DNA from: Rhodoferax sp. OV413
Lineage (GTDB): Bacteria > Pseudomonadota > Gammaproteobacteria > Burkholderiales > Burkholderiaceae_C
Length of the DNA: 34,658 bases
Direction: 5' to 3'
Assembly: GCA_945885775.1 (NCBI GenBank)
Contig: CAMCZF010000004.1
Span: forward strand, 1-34,658
The position numbers were made by a program, and so were the translations under genes. The notes below the pieces were generated by a model. That model saw nothing but the letters and a program-made list of their open reading frames with translations, searched no databases and was not told where the DNA came from. Positions 1 through 10,210 of this stretch are shown piece after piece (within the stretch, counting starts at the first letter, position 1; each line of letters begins with the position of its first letter).

Positions 1-447
1 GGGGCCACTAACGGCTGGCGAATGAACGACGTGCTGGCTTCCAGCGAGGTGGTCAAGCTCATCCACGACGAGATACCCTTGGTGCCGGTAAGCGCATCAA
101 ACCTTGGTGAAACAGCCGAACGCTGGGGCTACGCCGACGCTGACGGCCATTGGGATGCTTCGGCCGGTGAAATAGGTGTAATCAGCAGCGTGACCCAAGC
201 CTTCTGCTCGGATTGCAACCGGGCCAGGTTGTCAACTGAGGGCAAGCTGTACCTCTGCCTCTTTGCCAACCAGGGCCATGACCTGCGGGCACTGCTGCGC
301 AACCAGGTGCCGCATGCTGACTTGGAGTCGGCAATTGGTCATATTTGGCGAGGCCGGGCAGATCGCTATTCCGAATTACGCAGTTCCCAGGCCCCAGACA
401 CCGGGGTCGGGCTGCGGCGGGTCGAAATGAGTTACATCGGTGGCTGA
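1..447 (+). CDS. moaA: GTP 3',8-cyclase MoaA, C-terminal part (5' truncated by window edge)
   Basis: Frame is open from base 1; C-terminal Fe-S motif [22 protein letters not shown] and terminal ...SYIGG typical of MoaA; followed by mobA and moeA. Confidence 0.95.
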   Translation, partial: GATNGWRMNDVLASSEVVKLIHDEIPLVPVSASNLGETAERWGYADADGHWDASAGEIGVISSVTQAFCSDCNRARLSTEGKLYLCLFANQGHDLRALLRNQVPHADLESAIGHIWRGRADRYSELRSSQAPDTGVGLRRVEMSYIGG

Positions 448-1081
448 CTTGATCGGGCCTGACGATATTACGGCGCTGATTCTGGCCGGCGGCCGCGGCT
501 CGCGCATGGGAGGCGTAGACAAAGGGTTGCAGAGCTTCAACGGCCTGCCGCTGGCGCTGCACACCTTGTCGCGGCTGCAAATGGGCGGCTTCGTGGGTCA
601 AACGCTGATCAACGCCAACCGTAATCTCGCCGCCTATGAATCCTTTGGCGCCTCTGTTTGGCCAGACGTACTGCCTGACTACGCCGGTCCATTGGCTGGC
701 TTTCTGACTGGCCTGGAGCGCTGCGAAACCGCTTTCCTGATGACTGTGCCCTGCGACACCCCGCGACTGCCGCTTGACCTGGTACCTCGTCTGGCCCAGG
801 CCCTGACCGACCAGGATGCCGATATCGCCATGGTTGCCGCACCCGAGGTGGATCATCACGGGACCCTAAGCCTTCGTGCTCAGCCGGTGTTTTGTCTGCT
901 CCGGGTCACGCTGCTGGAAAGTTTGGTGACGTTCACCCACCAGGGTGGGCGCAAAATTGATGCCTGGACCAAGCAGCACAAAACAGTGTTGGTACCATTC
1001 GATCTGGCCGGCGACGACCCACAGGCATTTTTCAATGCCAACACCTTGGCCGAGTTACGTGATTTGGAGGGCCGCAGTTGA
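440..1081 (+). CDS. mobA: Molybdenum cofactor guanylyltransferase MobA
   Basis: N-terminal [20 protein letters not shown] nucleotidyltransferase signature; GTG start overlapping the moaA stop. Confidence 0.94.
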   Translation: MADLIGPDDITALILAGGRGSRMGGVDKGLQSFNGLPLALHTLSRLQMGGFVGQTLINANRNLAAYESFGASVWPDVLPDYAGPLAGFLTGLERCETAFLMTVPCDTPRLPLDLVPRLAQALTDQDADIAMVAAPEVDHHGTLSLRAQPVFCLLRVTLLESLVTFTHQGGRKIDAWTKQHKTVLVPFDLAGDDPQAFFNANTLAELRDLEGRS

Positions 1082-2346
1082 GGCCGTCGCTGGCAGCCAT
1101 TGCAGCCGAACTGCAAGGTTATGACCCGCAGGCCTTGCGGGTGGACGAGGTCAATGCCTTCTTGTCGCGGCTCGCAGAACCCGTGACGGGGCATGAGCAC
1201 ATCGATCTGTTCCAGTCGCTGGGCCGGATTCTGGCGCAGGACTTGGTTTCTCCCATCAGTGTTCCAGCGCACGACAACTCTGCTATGGACGGCTATGCTT
1301 TCCGTGGCGCCACTTTATTACCTGATCGGGCCCTGGAGCTCAAAGTAGTGGGTACTGCGCTGGCAGGCGTTGCCTGGCGCGGCGAACTGGGCCCTGGCGA
1401 ATGCCTCAAGATCATGACTGGCGCCGTCATGCCAAGTGGCTTAGACACCGTGGCGCCTCAGGAGTTGGTGACCTTAAAGGATGAGCACATCATCATTCCA
1501 GCCGGAGTTTTGCGTCTAGGTGATAACCGCCGATTCAAGGGCGAAGACCTGGCTGAGGGACAAGCTGCGCTATTAAAAGGTGAGCGCATAAGCCCCGCAG
1601 CTCTTGGGCTGGTGGCCAGTTTGGGCATTAGACAATTGCCGGTCTTTCGGCGAATCAAGGTAGCCTATTTTTCCACCGGCGACGAGATATTGAGCCTGGG
1701 CGAGCCGCCGCGCGAGGGTGCGGTGTATGACAGCAACCGCTACACGGTCTTTGGCCTACTGACCAAGCTCGGCTGCGAGGTGATCGACCTTGGCGTGATC
1801 CGTGACGAGCCGGCTTTGTTGGAAGCCGCCTTTGCTGAAGCCGCCGAACGCTGTGATGCCATCATTACCAGTGGCGGCGTCAGCGTGGGCGAGGCTGACT
1901 TCACGAAAGCCATGATGAAAAAACTGGGCGATGTCGCATTCTGGAAAATTGCCATGCGCCCTGGGCGGCCGATGGCGGTCGGGCGAATCGGCAACGCGCT
2001 GCTGTTTGGCCTGCCCGGCAACCCGGTGGCCGTGATGGTCACTTTTATGGCCTTTGTGCGCCCGGCGCTGCTCCAGTTGATGGGCAGCACTGCCCCATCG
2101 CTGCCTTTGCTGAAGGCGCAAAGCCTGGAGACATTACGCAAAAAACCAGGTCGCACCGAATACCAACGTGGCATCGTCAGCAACGCCGCCGACGGGTCAC
2201 TGACGGTCAGGACAACCGGCAACCAGGGCTCTGGCGTGCTGAGCTCCATGGTCCAGGCCAACGGTTTGATCGTGTTGCACCACCATCAAGGTCACGTGGC
2301 ACCAGGTGACACAGTCGACGTCATGATGTTCGACGGCGCGATCTAG
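1078..2346 (+). CDS. moeA: Molybdopterin molybdenumtransferase MoeA
   Basis: Motifs [39 protein letters not shown] start overlapping the mobA stop. Confidence 0.95.
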   Translation: MRPSLAAIAAELQGYDPQALRVDEVNAFLSRLAEPVTGHEHIDLFQSLGRILAQDLVSPISVPAHDNSAMDGYAFRGATLLPDRALELKVVGTALAGVAWRGELGPGECLKIMTGAVMPSGLDTVAPQELVTLKDEHIIIPAGVLRLGDNRRFKGEDLAEGQAALLKGERISPAALGLVASLGIRQLPVFRRIKVAYFSTGDEILSLGEPPREGAVYDSNRYTVFGLLTKLGCEVIDLGVIRDEPALLEAAFAEAAERCDAIITSGGVSVGEADFTKAMMKKLGDVAFWKIAMRPGRPMAVGRIGNALLFGLPGNPVAVMVTFMAFVRPALLQLMGSTAPSLPLLKAQSLETLRKKPGRTEYQRGIVSNAADGSLTVRTTGNQGSGVLSSMVQANGLIVLHHHQGHVAPGDTVDVMMFDGAI

Positions 2347-2370
2347 ACCCGCCACCGAACCCGAAGCACC

Positions 2371-5300
2371 TTATTTGACCAGCACCACCTCAGGCGCAGG
2401 GCTTGCCGCCATGACAGGCGGCGCTGGGTGATGCGCAGCATCAGGGTCCAGCGTTGCTTCTTTCTTCGCACCCGGCGCATGCTTGCGTGCGAGCAGGGTG
2501 TACATGGTAGGCACGACAAAAATCGTCAACAAGGTCCCTAGACTCATGCCGCCCACGATCACCCAGCCGATCTGGCGTCGGCTTTCAGCACCGGCACCCG
2601 TTGCAAGTGCCAGGGGTAGTGCACCCAGAACCATCGCCCCGGTGGTCATCATGATAGGCCGTAGTCGTTGCGAAGCCGACTTCTTGATGGCAGATAGAGC
2701 ATCCAGGCCCTGCTCACGCAACTGGTTAGCGAACTCGACGATCAGAATGCCGTGCTTGGTAATTAAACCCACCAGCGTGATCAGACCGATTTGACTGAAG
2801 ACGTTTAGCGTCCCGCCCGAATATTTGAGGGCCAGCAGGGCACCTGCCATTGACAAGGGGACGCTAAGCAGAATAACAAATGGGTCGACAAAACTCTCAA
2901 ACTGCGCTGCCAAAACCAGAAAAATGAACACCATGGCCAGCACAAACACCAGTGACAGTGAGTCCGCCGACTTGCGGAATTCCCGGCTGGAGCCATTAAG
3001 GTCGGTGGCGTAACCTGGCTTGAGTACTTTCTTGGCTGTGGCATCCATGAAGTCCAACGCTTCTCCAACCGAGTAGTCTGCTGACAGGTTCGACGTGATC
3101 GATGCAGAGCGTCGCTGCCCGAAGTGGTTCAGCTCGCGCGGCACAACCACCTCACGAATCTTGACCAGCGCCGCCAGCGGAATCATGGTGTCATTGCGGC
3201 CACGTACAAAGATCTTTTCAATATCGTCCGGTGTGGCTCGCCCGCTGGCATTGGTTTGCACGATCACATCGTATTGCTCGCCATCACGCTTGTAGCGTGT
3301 CACCTTGCGCCCACCCAGCATCGTCTCGACAGCGCGTGCAATCAGGTCAACGCCGACCCCCATGTCCGCCGCACGCTCCCGATCGACCTCGAGTTTGATT
3401 TCAGGCTTATTCAGTCGTAAATCGGTATCAACCTGAACAAAGCCAGGATTTTTTGCCAACTCATCCTGAAACGCCCGCACGGTCTGCGCCAAATTTTGGT
3501 AACTGTCAGACGTGATGATGACAAAATTGATCGGCCTTTGGATGAACCCTTGCCCCAGTGACGGTGGCGTAACGGGAAATGCTGTCACCCCTGACATGCT
3601 GGCGACACGTGGTGTCATTTCTCGCGCCATCTCAATCGTGGTTCGTTTGCGGTCTTCCCAGGGAACGGCCCGGAAAAAGATATTACCCTGCGCGACAGTG
3701 GGGTTGCCAACGGTGGCGAACACCCGGTCAAACTCAGGATAACCCTCGCCGATGCGCTCAATGGCCTTGGCATAACGGTTGGTGTAGTCCAGGGTGGCGC
3801 CGTCGGGACCGTTGATCTGCGCGACGACCACACCTCGGTCTTCCAAGGGTGACAGTTCGCGCTTGAGGTCACCCAGAACGAACCAAGAAACAAAGCCGCT
3901 GCCCACCATCACCAACAGCACCACCCAGCGGTGCCGCAGTGTCCAGTTAAGCGTATGGTTGTAGCCACGGGTGATGGCCTGGAGAACCACCTCCATACCC
4001 CGATCGAACCATGACGGCTTAGGGTTGTGGCGCAACAGCACCGACGACAGCATGGGCGACAGGGTAAGCGCCACAATGCCCGACACCACCACAGCGCCAG
4101 CCAAGGCCAGCGCAAACTCGGTGAACAATCGACCAGTGCGGCCTGGTGCAAAGGCCAGCGGGGCGTAAACCGCCACCAGCGTCATGGTCATGGCCACAAT
4201 GGCAAAGCCAACCTCTCGCGCACCGCGAATGGCGGCCTGAAATGGTGCCATGCCATCCTCAATATGGCGATAGATATTCTCCAGCATGACGATGGCGTCG
4301 TCCACCACCAATCCGATAGCCAGCACCAGGGCCAGCAGCGTCAGGGTATTGATGCTGAAGCCAGCCAGCGCCATCAAAGCAAACGAACCGATGAGCGAAA
4401 CCGGAATGGTCAGCAGGGGGATGATGGACGCCCGCAAGGTCCGCAAAAACACAAAGATCACCAGCGCCACCAAAACCGACGCTTCTACGATGGTCATGAA
4501 CACGCCCTTTATTGAGCGGTCAATAAAGACAGAATTGTCATTAGCCACCTCGATTAGCACGCCCGGCGGTAGGTCGCGCTGGACTTTGACCATCAGTTGC
4601 CGCACACCTTTAGACAACTCAAGCGGATTAGCAGTCGCTTGGCGGATCACCCCAACGCCGATGGCATCGCGACCATTCAGTCGCACGCTTGAGCGCTCGT
4701 CGACGGGTCCCTGCTGCACTCGGGCGACATCGGCAATACGGATAGGCAGCCCGTTGACCGTGCGAATGACAACCTGCGCGAAGTCCTGGGGCCGCTGCAA
4801 ATCGGTCGCAGCGGTCACATTGAACTCACGCAGTCGGCTCTCGATACGTCCGGCCGGCACTTCCAGATTAGACCGACGAAGCGCATCCTCGAGGTCCTGA
4901 ATGGTCAAGCGGTAAGCGGCTAGTTTGTCTGGATCTACCCAGATTCGCATCGAAAACTTGCGTTCGCCCCGCACCACCACATCGGCAGCGCCTTTGGCCG
5001 TTTGCAGCACTGGCTTCACCAGTGTATTGGCCATCTCGGACAACTGCAGTGAATTATGCGTGTCCGAGCTCATCGCCAAAAAAATCACCGGGAAAGCATC
5101 GGCCTCCACTTTGGCGATCACAGGCTCATCGATACCCTGCGGCAGCCGTTGACGAACGCGAGTGACTTTGTCCCTGACGTCGGCCGCGGCCGAATCTGCG
5201 TCTCGGGTCAGGGCGAATCGCACCGATATCTGACTGCGCTCCTGTCGACTGGACGACGTGATGACATCGACCCCTTCAATGCCGGCCAACGAGTCCTCCA

Positions 5301-5499
5301 GCACCTTGGTCACCTGACCCTCCATGACCTCGCTCGATGCACCAGTGAACACGGTAGTCACAGAAACGACGGGTTCGTCAATCTTCGGATATTCACGAAC
5401 GGTAAGCCGGTCGAAAGACACCGCGCCGATCAGCACGACCAGCAGCGACAGCACGGTTGCGAAGACCGGACGTCGGATAGAGGTTTCAGCAAGTTGCAT
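2371..5499 (-). CDS. RND (HAE1-type) multidrug efflux transporter permease subunit
   Basis: 1042 aa; N-terminus MQLAETSIRRPVFATVLSLLVVLIGAVSFDRLTVREYPKIDEPVVSV; LALVLAIGLVVDDAIVMLENIYRHIE motif; downstream of adaptor gene. Confidence 0.95.
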   Translation of the reverse strand: MQLAETSIRRPVFATVLSLLVVLIGAVSFDRLTVREYPKIDEPVVSVTTVFTGASSEVMEGQVTKVLEDSLAGIEGVDVITSSSRQERSQISVRFALTRDADSAAADVRDKVTRVRQRLPQGIDEPVIAKVEADAFPVIFLAMSSDTHNSLQLSEMANTLVKPVLQTAKGAADVVVRGERKFSMRIWVDPDKLAAYRLTIQDLEDALRRSNLEVPAGRIESRLREFNVTAATDLQRPQDFAQVVIRTVNGLPIRIADVARVQQGPVDERSSVRLNGRDAIGVGVIRQATANPLELSKGVRQLMVKVQRDLPPGVLIEVANDNSVFIDRSIKGVFMTIVEASVLVALVIFVFLRTLRASIIPLLTIPVSLIGSFALMALAGFSINTLTLLALVLAIGLVVDDAIVMLENIYRHIEDGMAPFQAAIRGAREVGFAIVAMTMTLVAVYAPLAFAPGRTGRLFTEFALALAGAVVVSGIVALTLSPMLSSVLLRHNPKPSWFDRGMEVVLQAITRGYNHTLNWTLRHRWVVLLVMVGSGFVSWFVLGDLKRELSPLEDRGVVVAQINGPDGATLDYTNRYAKAIERIGEGYPEFDRVFATVGNPTVAQGNIFFRAVPWEDRKRTTIEMAREMTPRVASMSGVTAFPVTPPSLGQGFIQRPINFVIITSDSYQNLAQTVRAFQDELAKNPGFVQVDTDLRLNKPEIKLEVDRERAADMGVGVDLIARAVETMLGGRKVTRYKRDGEQYDVIVQTNASGRATPDDIEKIFVRGRNDTMIPLAALVKIREVVVPRELNHFGQRRSASITSNLSADYSVGEALDFMDATAKKVLKPGYATDLNGSSREFRKSADSLSLVFVLAMVFIFLVLAAQFESFVDPFVILLSVPLSMAGALLALKYSGGTLNVFSQIGLITLVGLITKHGILIVEFANQLREQGLDALSAIKKSASQRLRPIMMTTGAMVLGALPLALATGAGAESRRQIGWVIVGGMSLGTLLTIFVVPTMYTLLARKHAPGAKKEATLDPDAAHHPAPPVMAASPAPEVVLVK

Positions 5500-5517
5500 G
5501 GTGTGGCATTTCGGTAA

Positions 5518-7038
5518 TTAGCGGCTGGCCGCCGCGGCCGGAGGTGAGGCGCTCGGGCCAGGGGCGCTAGCGCCAGCGCCAGGAGCTCCAGCCTGAGGCG
5601 GTCGGCCCAGCTCAACCACGCGCAGCCCCGTACCATCCCGTTGCAACCTCTGCTGCCCAGCAACCACCACGGTTTGCCCCTCACTCAGACCATCGGTCAC
5701 CTCCACTTTGCCCGCGCGTCGGGCGCCAAGTTTGACCTCCTGGCGCTGAGACACGAACTTGGTATCAGGCGCTAGCGCTGGCGCAGAAGCGGCTACAGCC
5801 GGCGGCAGTGCGCCAGGCTCAACAACTTTAAACACAAATTGCCGGCCACCCTGAGGAACGATGGCCTCCTCAGGCACAACCAGGGCTGCTTCATTCACCG
5901 AGAACACGGCGGTCACGCGCGCAAACATGCCTGGCCTCAGCGGTGCGGGGCCTCCCGCAGGGGCTGCGCGTCCAGCCGCAGCGGCTGGCGTTGCAGGCCG
6001 AGCGCTTGGGGTAATCGCGTCCGGCGGACAACCCAGCGCCTCATAGGGACTGGCTGCACGTGACACAGGGCCAGACTCTGGCGCTGCATTGGGACGGGCC
6101 GCAGCCGGGCGTGCTGGTCGTGCCTTGGGGGCCGAGGCTGCCCCTGCAGGTGCAGCCGCCGGCCTGCCACCACCGCCAGCCCCCGGTGGGGTGGCAGCCT
6201 CACCCATGTTATTCGGCAGGACAGCTCGGACACCCACCGAGCGGCCATTGACGTCCAGCAAAGGGTCAAGCGCTTCGATGCGCGCCTTGAATTTACGTCC
6301 TGGCACGGCATCGAGCAGCAGTTCGACTTGCTGCTGAAGCTTTATTTTTCCTTGAAAACGCTCAGGCAAGCGGAAATCCACATACATGCTGCTGGTGTCT
6401 TCCAGGTTGACCAAGTCGGCCCCATCCTTGACGAAATCACCCAAGTTGATGTTTCTGATCCCCAATGTACCGTCAAAGGGCGCCAACAGGACCATGCGCG
6501 ACAACCGGGCGCAAGACAGTCCCAATTGGGCTTCTGCAACCTGCAAACTGGCGGCACTTTCATCCAGCACCCGCTTGGCCACGAAATTCTGGGCGACCAA
6601 CTCTTCATTCCGCTTTAAATTGGCTTTGGCGATGGAGACCTGCGCCAGTGCCTGACGCAGGTCAGCACGTTGTAAGGCATCATCAAGCTGAACAAGCATC
6701 TGCCCTTTGCGTACCCTAGCGCCATCGGTGAAGCCCAATTCCTTGATTCGGCCCGCTATTTCGGGGCGCAGCATCACGCTCTGGCGAGATCGAAGGGTTC
6801 CTACCGCCTGGGCATCGTCGCGCAACGACATGGTCTCGACTTTAGCAACCTCCACCCCCGCCGCTCGGGGAACAGCCGGGCCAGAAGCCGCTCTTGCCGG
6901 CGCACCAGCCGGTGCTCCCCCAGCGCCAGCCACTATTTCCTTAGGCCCCGTCGGTTTGGACTGGTACCACCAGGCCGCTCCTGAAACGGCCACAATGCCG
7001 AGAATAGCGACCACGGGGTAAATTATTTTTTTGACCAT
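5518..7038 (-). CDS. RND efflux periplasmic adaptor (membrane fusion) protein
   Basis: N-terminal membrane anchor; RPEIAGRIKELGFTDGARVRKGQMLVQLDD lipoyl-type domain, coiled-coil hairpin, beta-barrel; adjacent to RND permease. Confidence 0.93.
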   Translation of the reverse strand: MVKKIIYPVVAILGIVAVSGAAWWYQSKPTGPKEIVAGAGGAPAGAPARAASGPAVPRAAGVEVAKVETMSLRDDAQAVGTLRSRQSVMLRPEIAGRIKELGFTDGARVRKGQMLVQLDDALQRADLRQALAQVSIAKANLKRNEELVAQNFVAKRVLDESAASLQVAEAQLGLSCARLSRMVLLAPFDGTLGIRNINLGDFVKDGADLVNLEDTSSMYVDFRLPERFQGKIKLQQQVELLLDAVPGRKFKARIEALDPLLDVNGRSVGVRAVLPNNMGEAATPPGAGGGGRPAAAPAGAASAPKARPARPAAARPNAAPESGPVSRAASPYEALGCPPDAITPSARPATPAAAAGRAAPAGGPAPLRPGMFARVTAVFSVNEAALVVPEEAIVPQGGRQFVFKVVEPGALPPAVAASAPALAPDTKFVSQRQEVKLGARRAGKVEVTDGLSEGQTVVVAGQQRLQRDGTGLRVVELGRPPQAGAPGAGASAPGPSASPPAAAASR

Positions 7039-7213
7039 GAGCTTGCCGTTGCAACAAAGTTATCGAAGGTGCCAATGGCCTCGCGCCGAACGGCAAAACC
7101 GCAAATGTAGCAGCCCTTGCGCCAAATCAATGACAGGCCCAGCAATAAACTACACACAGGTTACACCAGCGTGGCGTTCATCGGCCGGTACGCAGATACG
7201 TCGCACTTTGGCT

Positions 7214-7663
7214 TCAGCGCGCCTGTAGCACCTGTGCGACGCCACGATTGGCTAAGGCATCGGCACGTTCATTACCTGGGTCACCGTTGTGACCCCTGAC
7301 CCAACGCCATTCGATCGCGTGGCCGGCCCCATTGACCAGGGCATCCAGCCTCTGCCAGAGGTCAACGTTTTTGACCGGCTGCTTCGCTGCGGTCTTCCAA
7401 GCCCTGGCCTTCCAACCTGGGAGCCATTCAGTCATTCCCTTGAGCACATACTGGCTATCTACATGCAAGATCACATGGCAGGGTCGTTTCAAGGCCGTCA
7501 GCGCTTCAATTACCGCCAACATCTCCATTCGATTATTTGTGGTTTCCAATTCGCCACCACACAATTCTTTTTGTATACCCTTCGATTTGAGTAGGGCACC
7601 CCAACCGCCCGGTCCAGGGTTGCCCTTGCAGGCGCCGTCGGTGTAGATCTCTATCCGGTTCAA
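7214..7663 (-). CDS. rnhA: Ribonuclease HI
   Basis: [68 protein letters not shown] start at 7663 with GGAG upstream, overlapping the methyltransferase stop; the longer ORF to 7888 is not the likely start. Confidence 0.94.
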   Translation of the reverse strand: MNRIEIYTDGACKGNPGPGGWGALLKSKGIQKELCGGELETTNNRMEMLAVIEALTALKRPCHVILHVDSQYVLKGMTEWLPGWKARAWKTAAKQPVKNVDLWQRLDALVNGAGHAIEWRWVRGHNGDPGNERADALANRGVAQVLQAR

Positions 7664-8448
7664 TGCAGACTCCGTTTGTTGTCGTCTTCGCTTTTCTTGG
7701 GCCCGCTTAACACGGCACTGTTGGCCACAGAAACCGGTGCACGTTGGGCCACACGCGCCGCCTTCCAGTTCGGGCTGAGAAGGGTCACACCACGCACCCG
7801 CTTGACAGCGACTAGAAAGTAGGCAGCACCAAATATATGCCACCAGCGCGCGCCAGCGTGGTCCATCCAATCCATCCGCTCTAACCACCTGCCGCTCTGA
7901 AAAGTTGGCCGATAGCAGCCAAAACGGCCCACCTCAACCTCAAAACCCAAAAGACGCACCCAGTCTCGAAGCCGCAGGTAGCCAATAAACTCATTCTGCG
8001 GCAGGAACGACTGTGCCAATCCCAGCTTTTGGTAAGCGCGAACACGGCGTTGCCGCAATCCCCACAGACTCAGCGGGTTCAGTCCGGTGATGATCGCACG
8101 CCCTTCCGGCACCAGCACCCTTTCAACCTCTCTCAAGGTGGCGTGTGGGTCAGGCGACAATTCAAGCGCGTGCGGCAACACGACCAAGTCTAGGCTGTTG
8201 GCGGGGAAAGGCAAAGCTGAAAATTCTGTCACGAGGTGGGCGCGAGTCTGCGGTGCCTGGCACGCCAACCAGCGGTGTGGCATCCGGTTGGCAGCGAGCG
8301 CATCGATCTCTGACAAACCGAGCTGCAGCGCATGAAAACCGAACACATCGGCTACGGCCAAGTCAAATTGCTGGCGTTCCCACGCCAGCAGGTACTGCCC
8401 AAGCGGAGAGTTAAGCCAATGCTGCAAACCTATAATTTGGTCATTCAT
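7660..8448 (-). CDS. Class I SAM-dependent methyltransferase (YafS-like position next to rnhA)
   Basis: [45 protein letters not shown] typical of methyltransferase type 11; start chosen at [12 protein letters not shown] (ORF extends to 8487). Confidence 0.85.
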   Translation of the reverse strand: MNDQIIGLQHWLNSPLGQYLLAWERQQFDLAVADVFGFHALQLGLSEIDALAANRMPHRWLACQAPQTRAHLVTEFSALPFPANSLDLVVLPHALELSPDPHATLREVERVLVPEGRAIITGLNPLSLWGLRQRRVRAYQKLGLAQSFLPQNEFIGYLRLRDWVRLLGFEVEVGRFGCYRPTFQSGRWLERMDWMDHAGARWWHIFGAAYFLVAVKRVRGVTLLSPNWKAARVAQRAPVSVANSAVLSGPKKSEDDNKRSLH

Positions 8449-8568
8449 GAAATTTAAATCAGCCGCGGTCGCCGCAAGGGTCACCATTCAACCGCACAAC
8501 CAAAGACCACGGAGCAAGCAGTTGCAGAACACTGCGGCTCACAGGGTCCTGTCCTGGCTGACACTAAC

Positions 8569-10194
8569 GTGCCCCGAGTGATCAGAGTTTATCTGTTGCT
8601 GATAGGGTACTGCCTGGCCTGGCTACCTGGTGATGCCGTTGTCGCTCAGACTTTAATCCTTGATTCGCCAGCGTCCAAGGTGTTACCTGCGGTCGCTCAA
8701 GTCGTATCCCAGGACGTATTCGCCCGAATTGCTCAAGGCGATGCCGTGCCAGTCGTTGACATTAATCCGACCGCGACCTCAACGCCAACTTTGACGCCTA
8801 CCTTGAGGCCAATGCCTATTGGGCTATTGCCGCCTACTCCGGCAGCCGAGCCGACTGACTTATTGTCGATCGGTCTGACTGAGGTGGATGCGCGTCCAGT
8901 GGCTTCCTTACAAACTCCGAGTGACCTCTGGGAGCGGATCCGGCGCGGCTTTGCGATGCCCGACCTCAAAAACGACCTGGTTCGCGACCGGGAGCAGTGG
9001 TACAGCATCCGCCCAGATTACATATTCCGCATGGCCGAGCGTTCCCACAAGTACCTGTTCCATATTGTTGAAGAACTGGAGCGGCGCAACATGCCGGGCG
9101 AACTGGCATTACTGCCCTTCGTCGAAAGTGCATTTGATCCACAAGCAGTCTCATCAGCCAAGGCGGCTGGCATTTGGCAGTTCATGCCGGCCACGGGTAA
9201 GCAGTATGCGCTCAAGCAAAATGCCTTTCGTGATGACCGTCGGGACGTTCTGGCGTCTACCCGGGCGGCACTGGACTACTTGCAGAAACTCTATGAGCTG
9301 TTCGGTGACTGGCATTTGGCGTTGGCGGCCTACAACTGGGGCGAGGGCAGTGTCGGCCGGGCGATACTCAAAAACCAGAAAGCTGGCCAACCCAGCCGAT
9401 ATGTCGATCTGGCCATGCCGATGGAAACCCGGTTTTATGTACCCAAGCTTCAAGCCATCAAAAATATCGTTGCCAACCCGCAAGCTTTTGGCACGCAACT
9501 ACCACCCATCCAAAATCACCCTTTTTTTCAAACGGTAGACATCAAACGTGACATAGATGTGGCGCTGGCGGCAAAGCTGGCTGGCGTCAGTGTGAGTGAC
9601 TTCAAGGCTTTGAATCCCTCGGCCAGCCGGCCAGTGATCCTGGCCGGGGGGACGCCCCAAATTCTGTTGCCCTGGGACAATGCGCAGACCTTTCAGGACA
9701 ACCTGGCAGCCTTTGGTGGTGGTCGGCTAGCCAGTTGGACAGTCTGGATGGCGCCGACCAACATGCGGCCCGCCGATGCCGCCAAGCGTGTTGGCATGTC
9801 TGAGTCCGAACTGCGGAATATCAACAGCATCCCACCGAGGATGCTGATCCGGGCAGGCTCAAGTTTGCTGGTGCCGCGCTCCAGTAGCCTGAGCGCGGAT
9901 GTTGCGGAACGTGTGGCAGATCAGGGTCAACTTTCGCTGTCGCCCGAGCAAGTACTTAAACGCAGCGCAGTGAAGGCAGTCAAGGGTGAAACGGTGGCGA
10001 GTCTGGCCAAACGATACCGGGTAAGCCCGGCGGCGATCGCCGAATGGAACAAGGTCAGCGCATCGGCCACCTTCAAAGCCGGCCAGACCGTGGTGCTGTA
10101 CCTGCCGGCACGGGCAGAGCAACGTAAAAAAACGGCTCCAAGGCAAATCACCGCGAAACCGCGCCAAGGCTCAGCCCCGATCGCCAAGCGCTGA
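8569..10194 (+). CDS. mltD: MltD-like membrane-bound lytic murein transglycosylase with LysM domains
   Basis: SLT motif ALLPFVESAFDPQAVSSAKAAGIWQFMPATGKQYALKQN, AAYNWGEGSVGRAI; C-terminal LysM-like repeats; GTG start. Confidence 0.9.
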   Translation: MPRVIRVYLLLIGYCLAWLPGDAVVAQTLILDSPASKVLPAVAQVVSQDVFARIAQGDAVPVVDINPTATSTPTLTPTLRPMPIGLLPPTPAAEPTDLLSIGLTEVDARPVASLQTPSDLWERIRRGFAMPDLKNDLVRDREQWYSIRPDYIFRMAERSHKYLFHIVEELERRNMPGELALLPFVESAFDPQAVSSAKAAGIWQFMPATGKQYALKQNAFRDDRRDVLASTRAALDYLQKLYELFGDWHLALAAYNWGEGSVGRAILKNQKAGQPSRYVDLAMPMETRFYVPKLQAIKNIVANPQAFGTQLPPIQNHPFFQTVDIKRDIDVALAAKLAGVSVSDFKALNPSASRPVILAGGTPQILLPWDNAQTFQDNLAAFGGGRLASWTVWMAPTNMRPADAAKRVGMSESELRNINSIPPRMLIRAGSSLLVPRSSSLSADVAERVADQGQLSLSPEQVLKRSAVKAVKGETVASLAKRYRVSPAAIAEWNKVSASATFKAGQTVVLYLPARAEQRKKTAPRQITAKPRQGSAPIAKR

Positions 10195-10210
10195 GCCTGA
10201 CTGAGGGTGA

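Noticed and set aside
182-859. 225-aa minus-strand ORF opposite moaA/mobA
   Set aside because: Antisense to well-supported moaA and mobA; low-complexity shadow ORF with no family features.
4027-4515. 162-aa plus-strand ORF antisense to the RND permease, plus similar ones across 2400-5500
   Set aside because: His/Gln/Arg-rich shadow translations of a conserved minus-strand gene.
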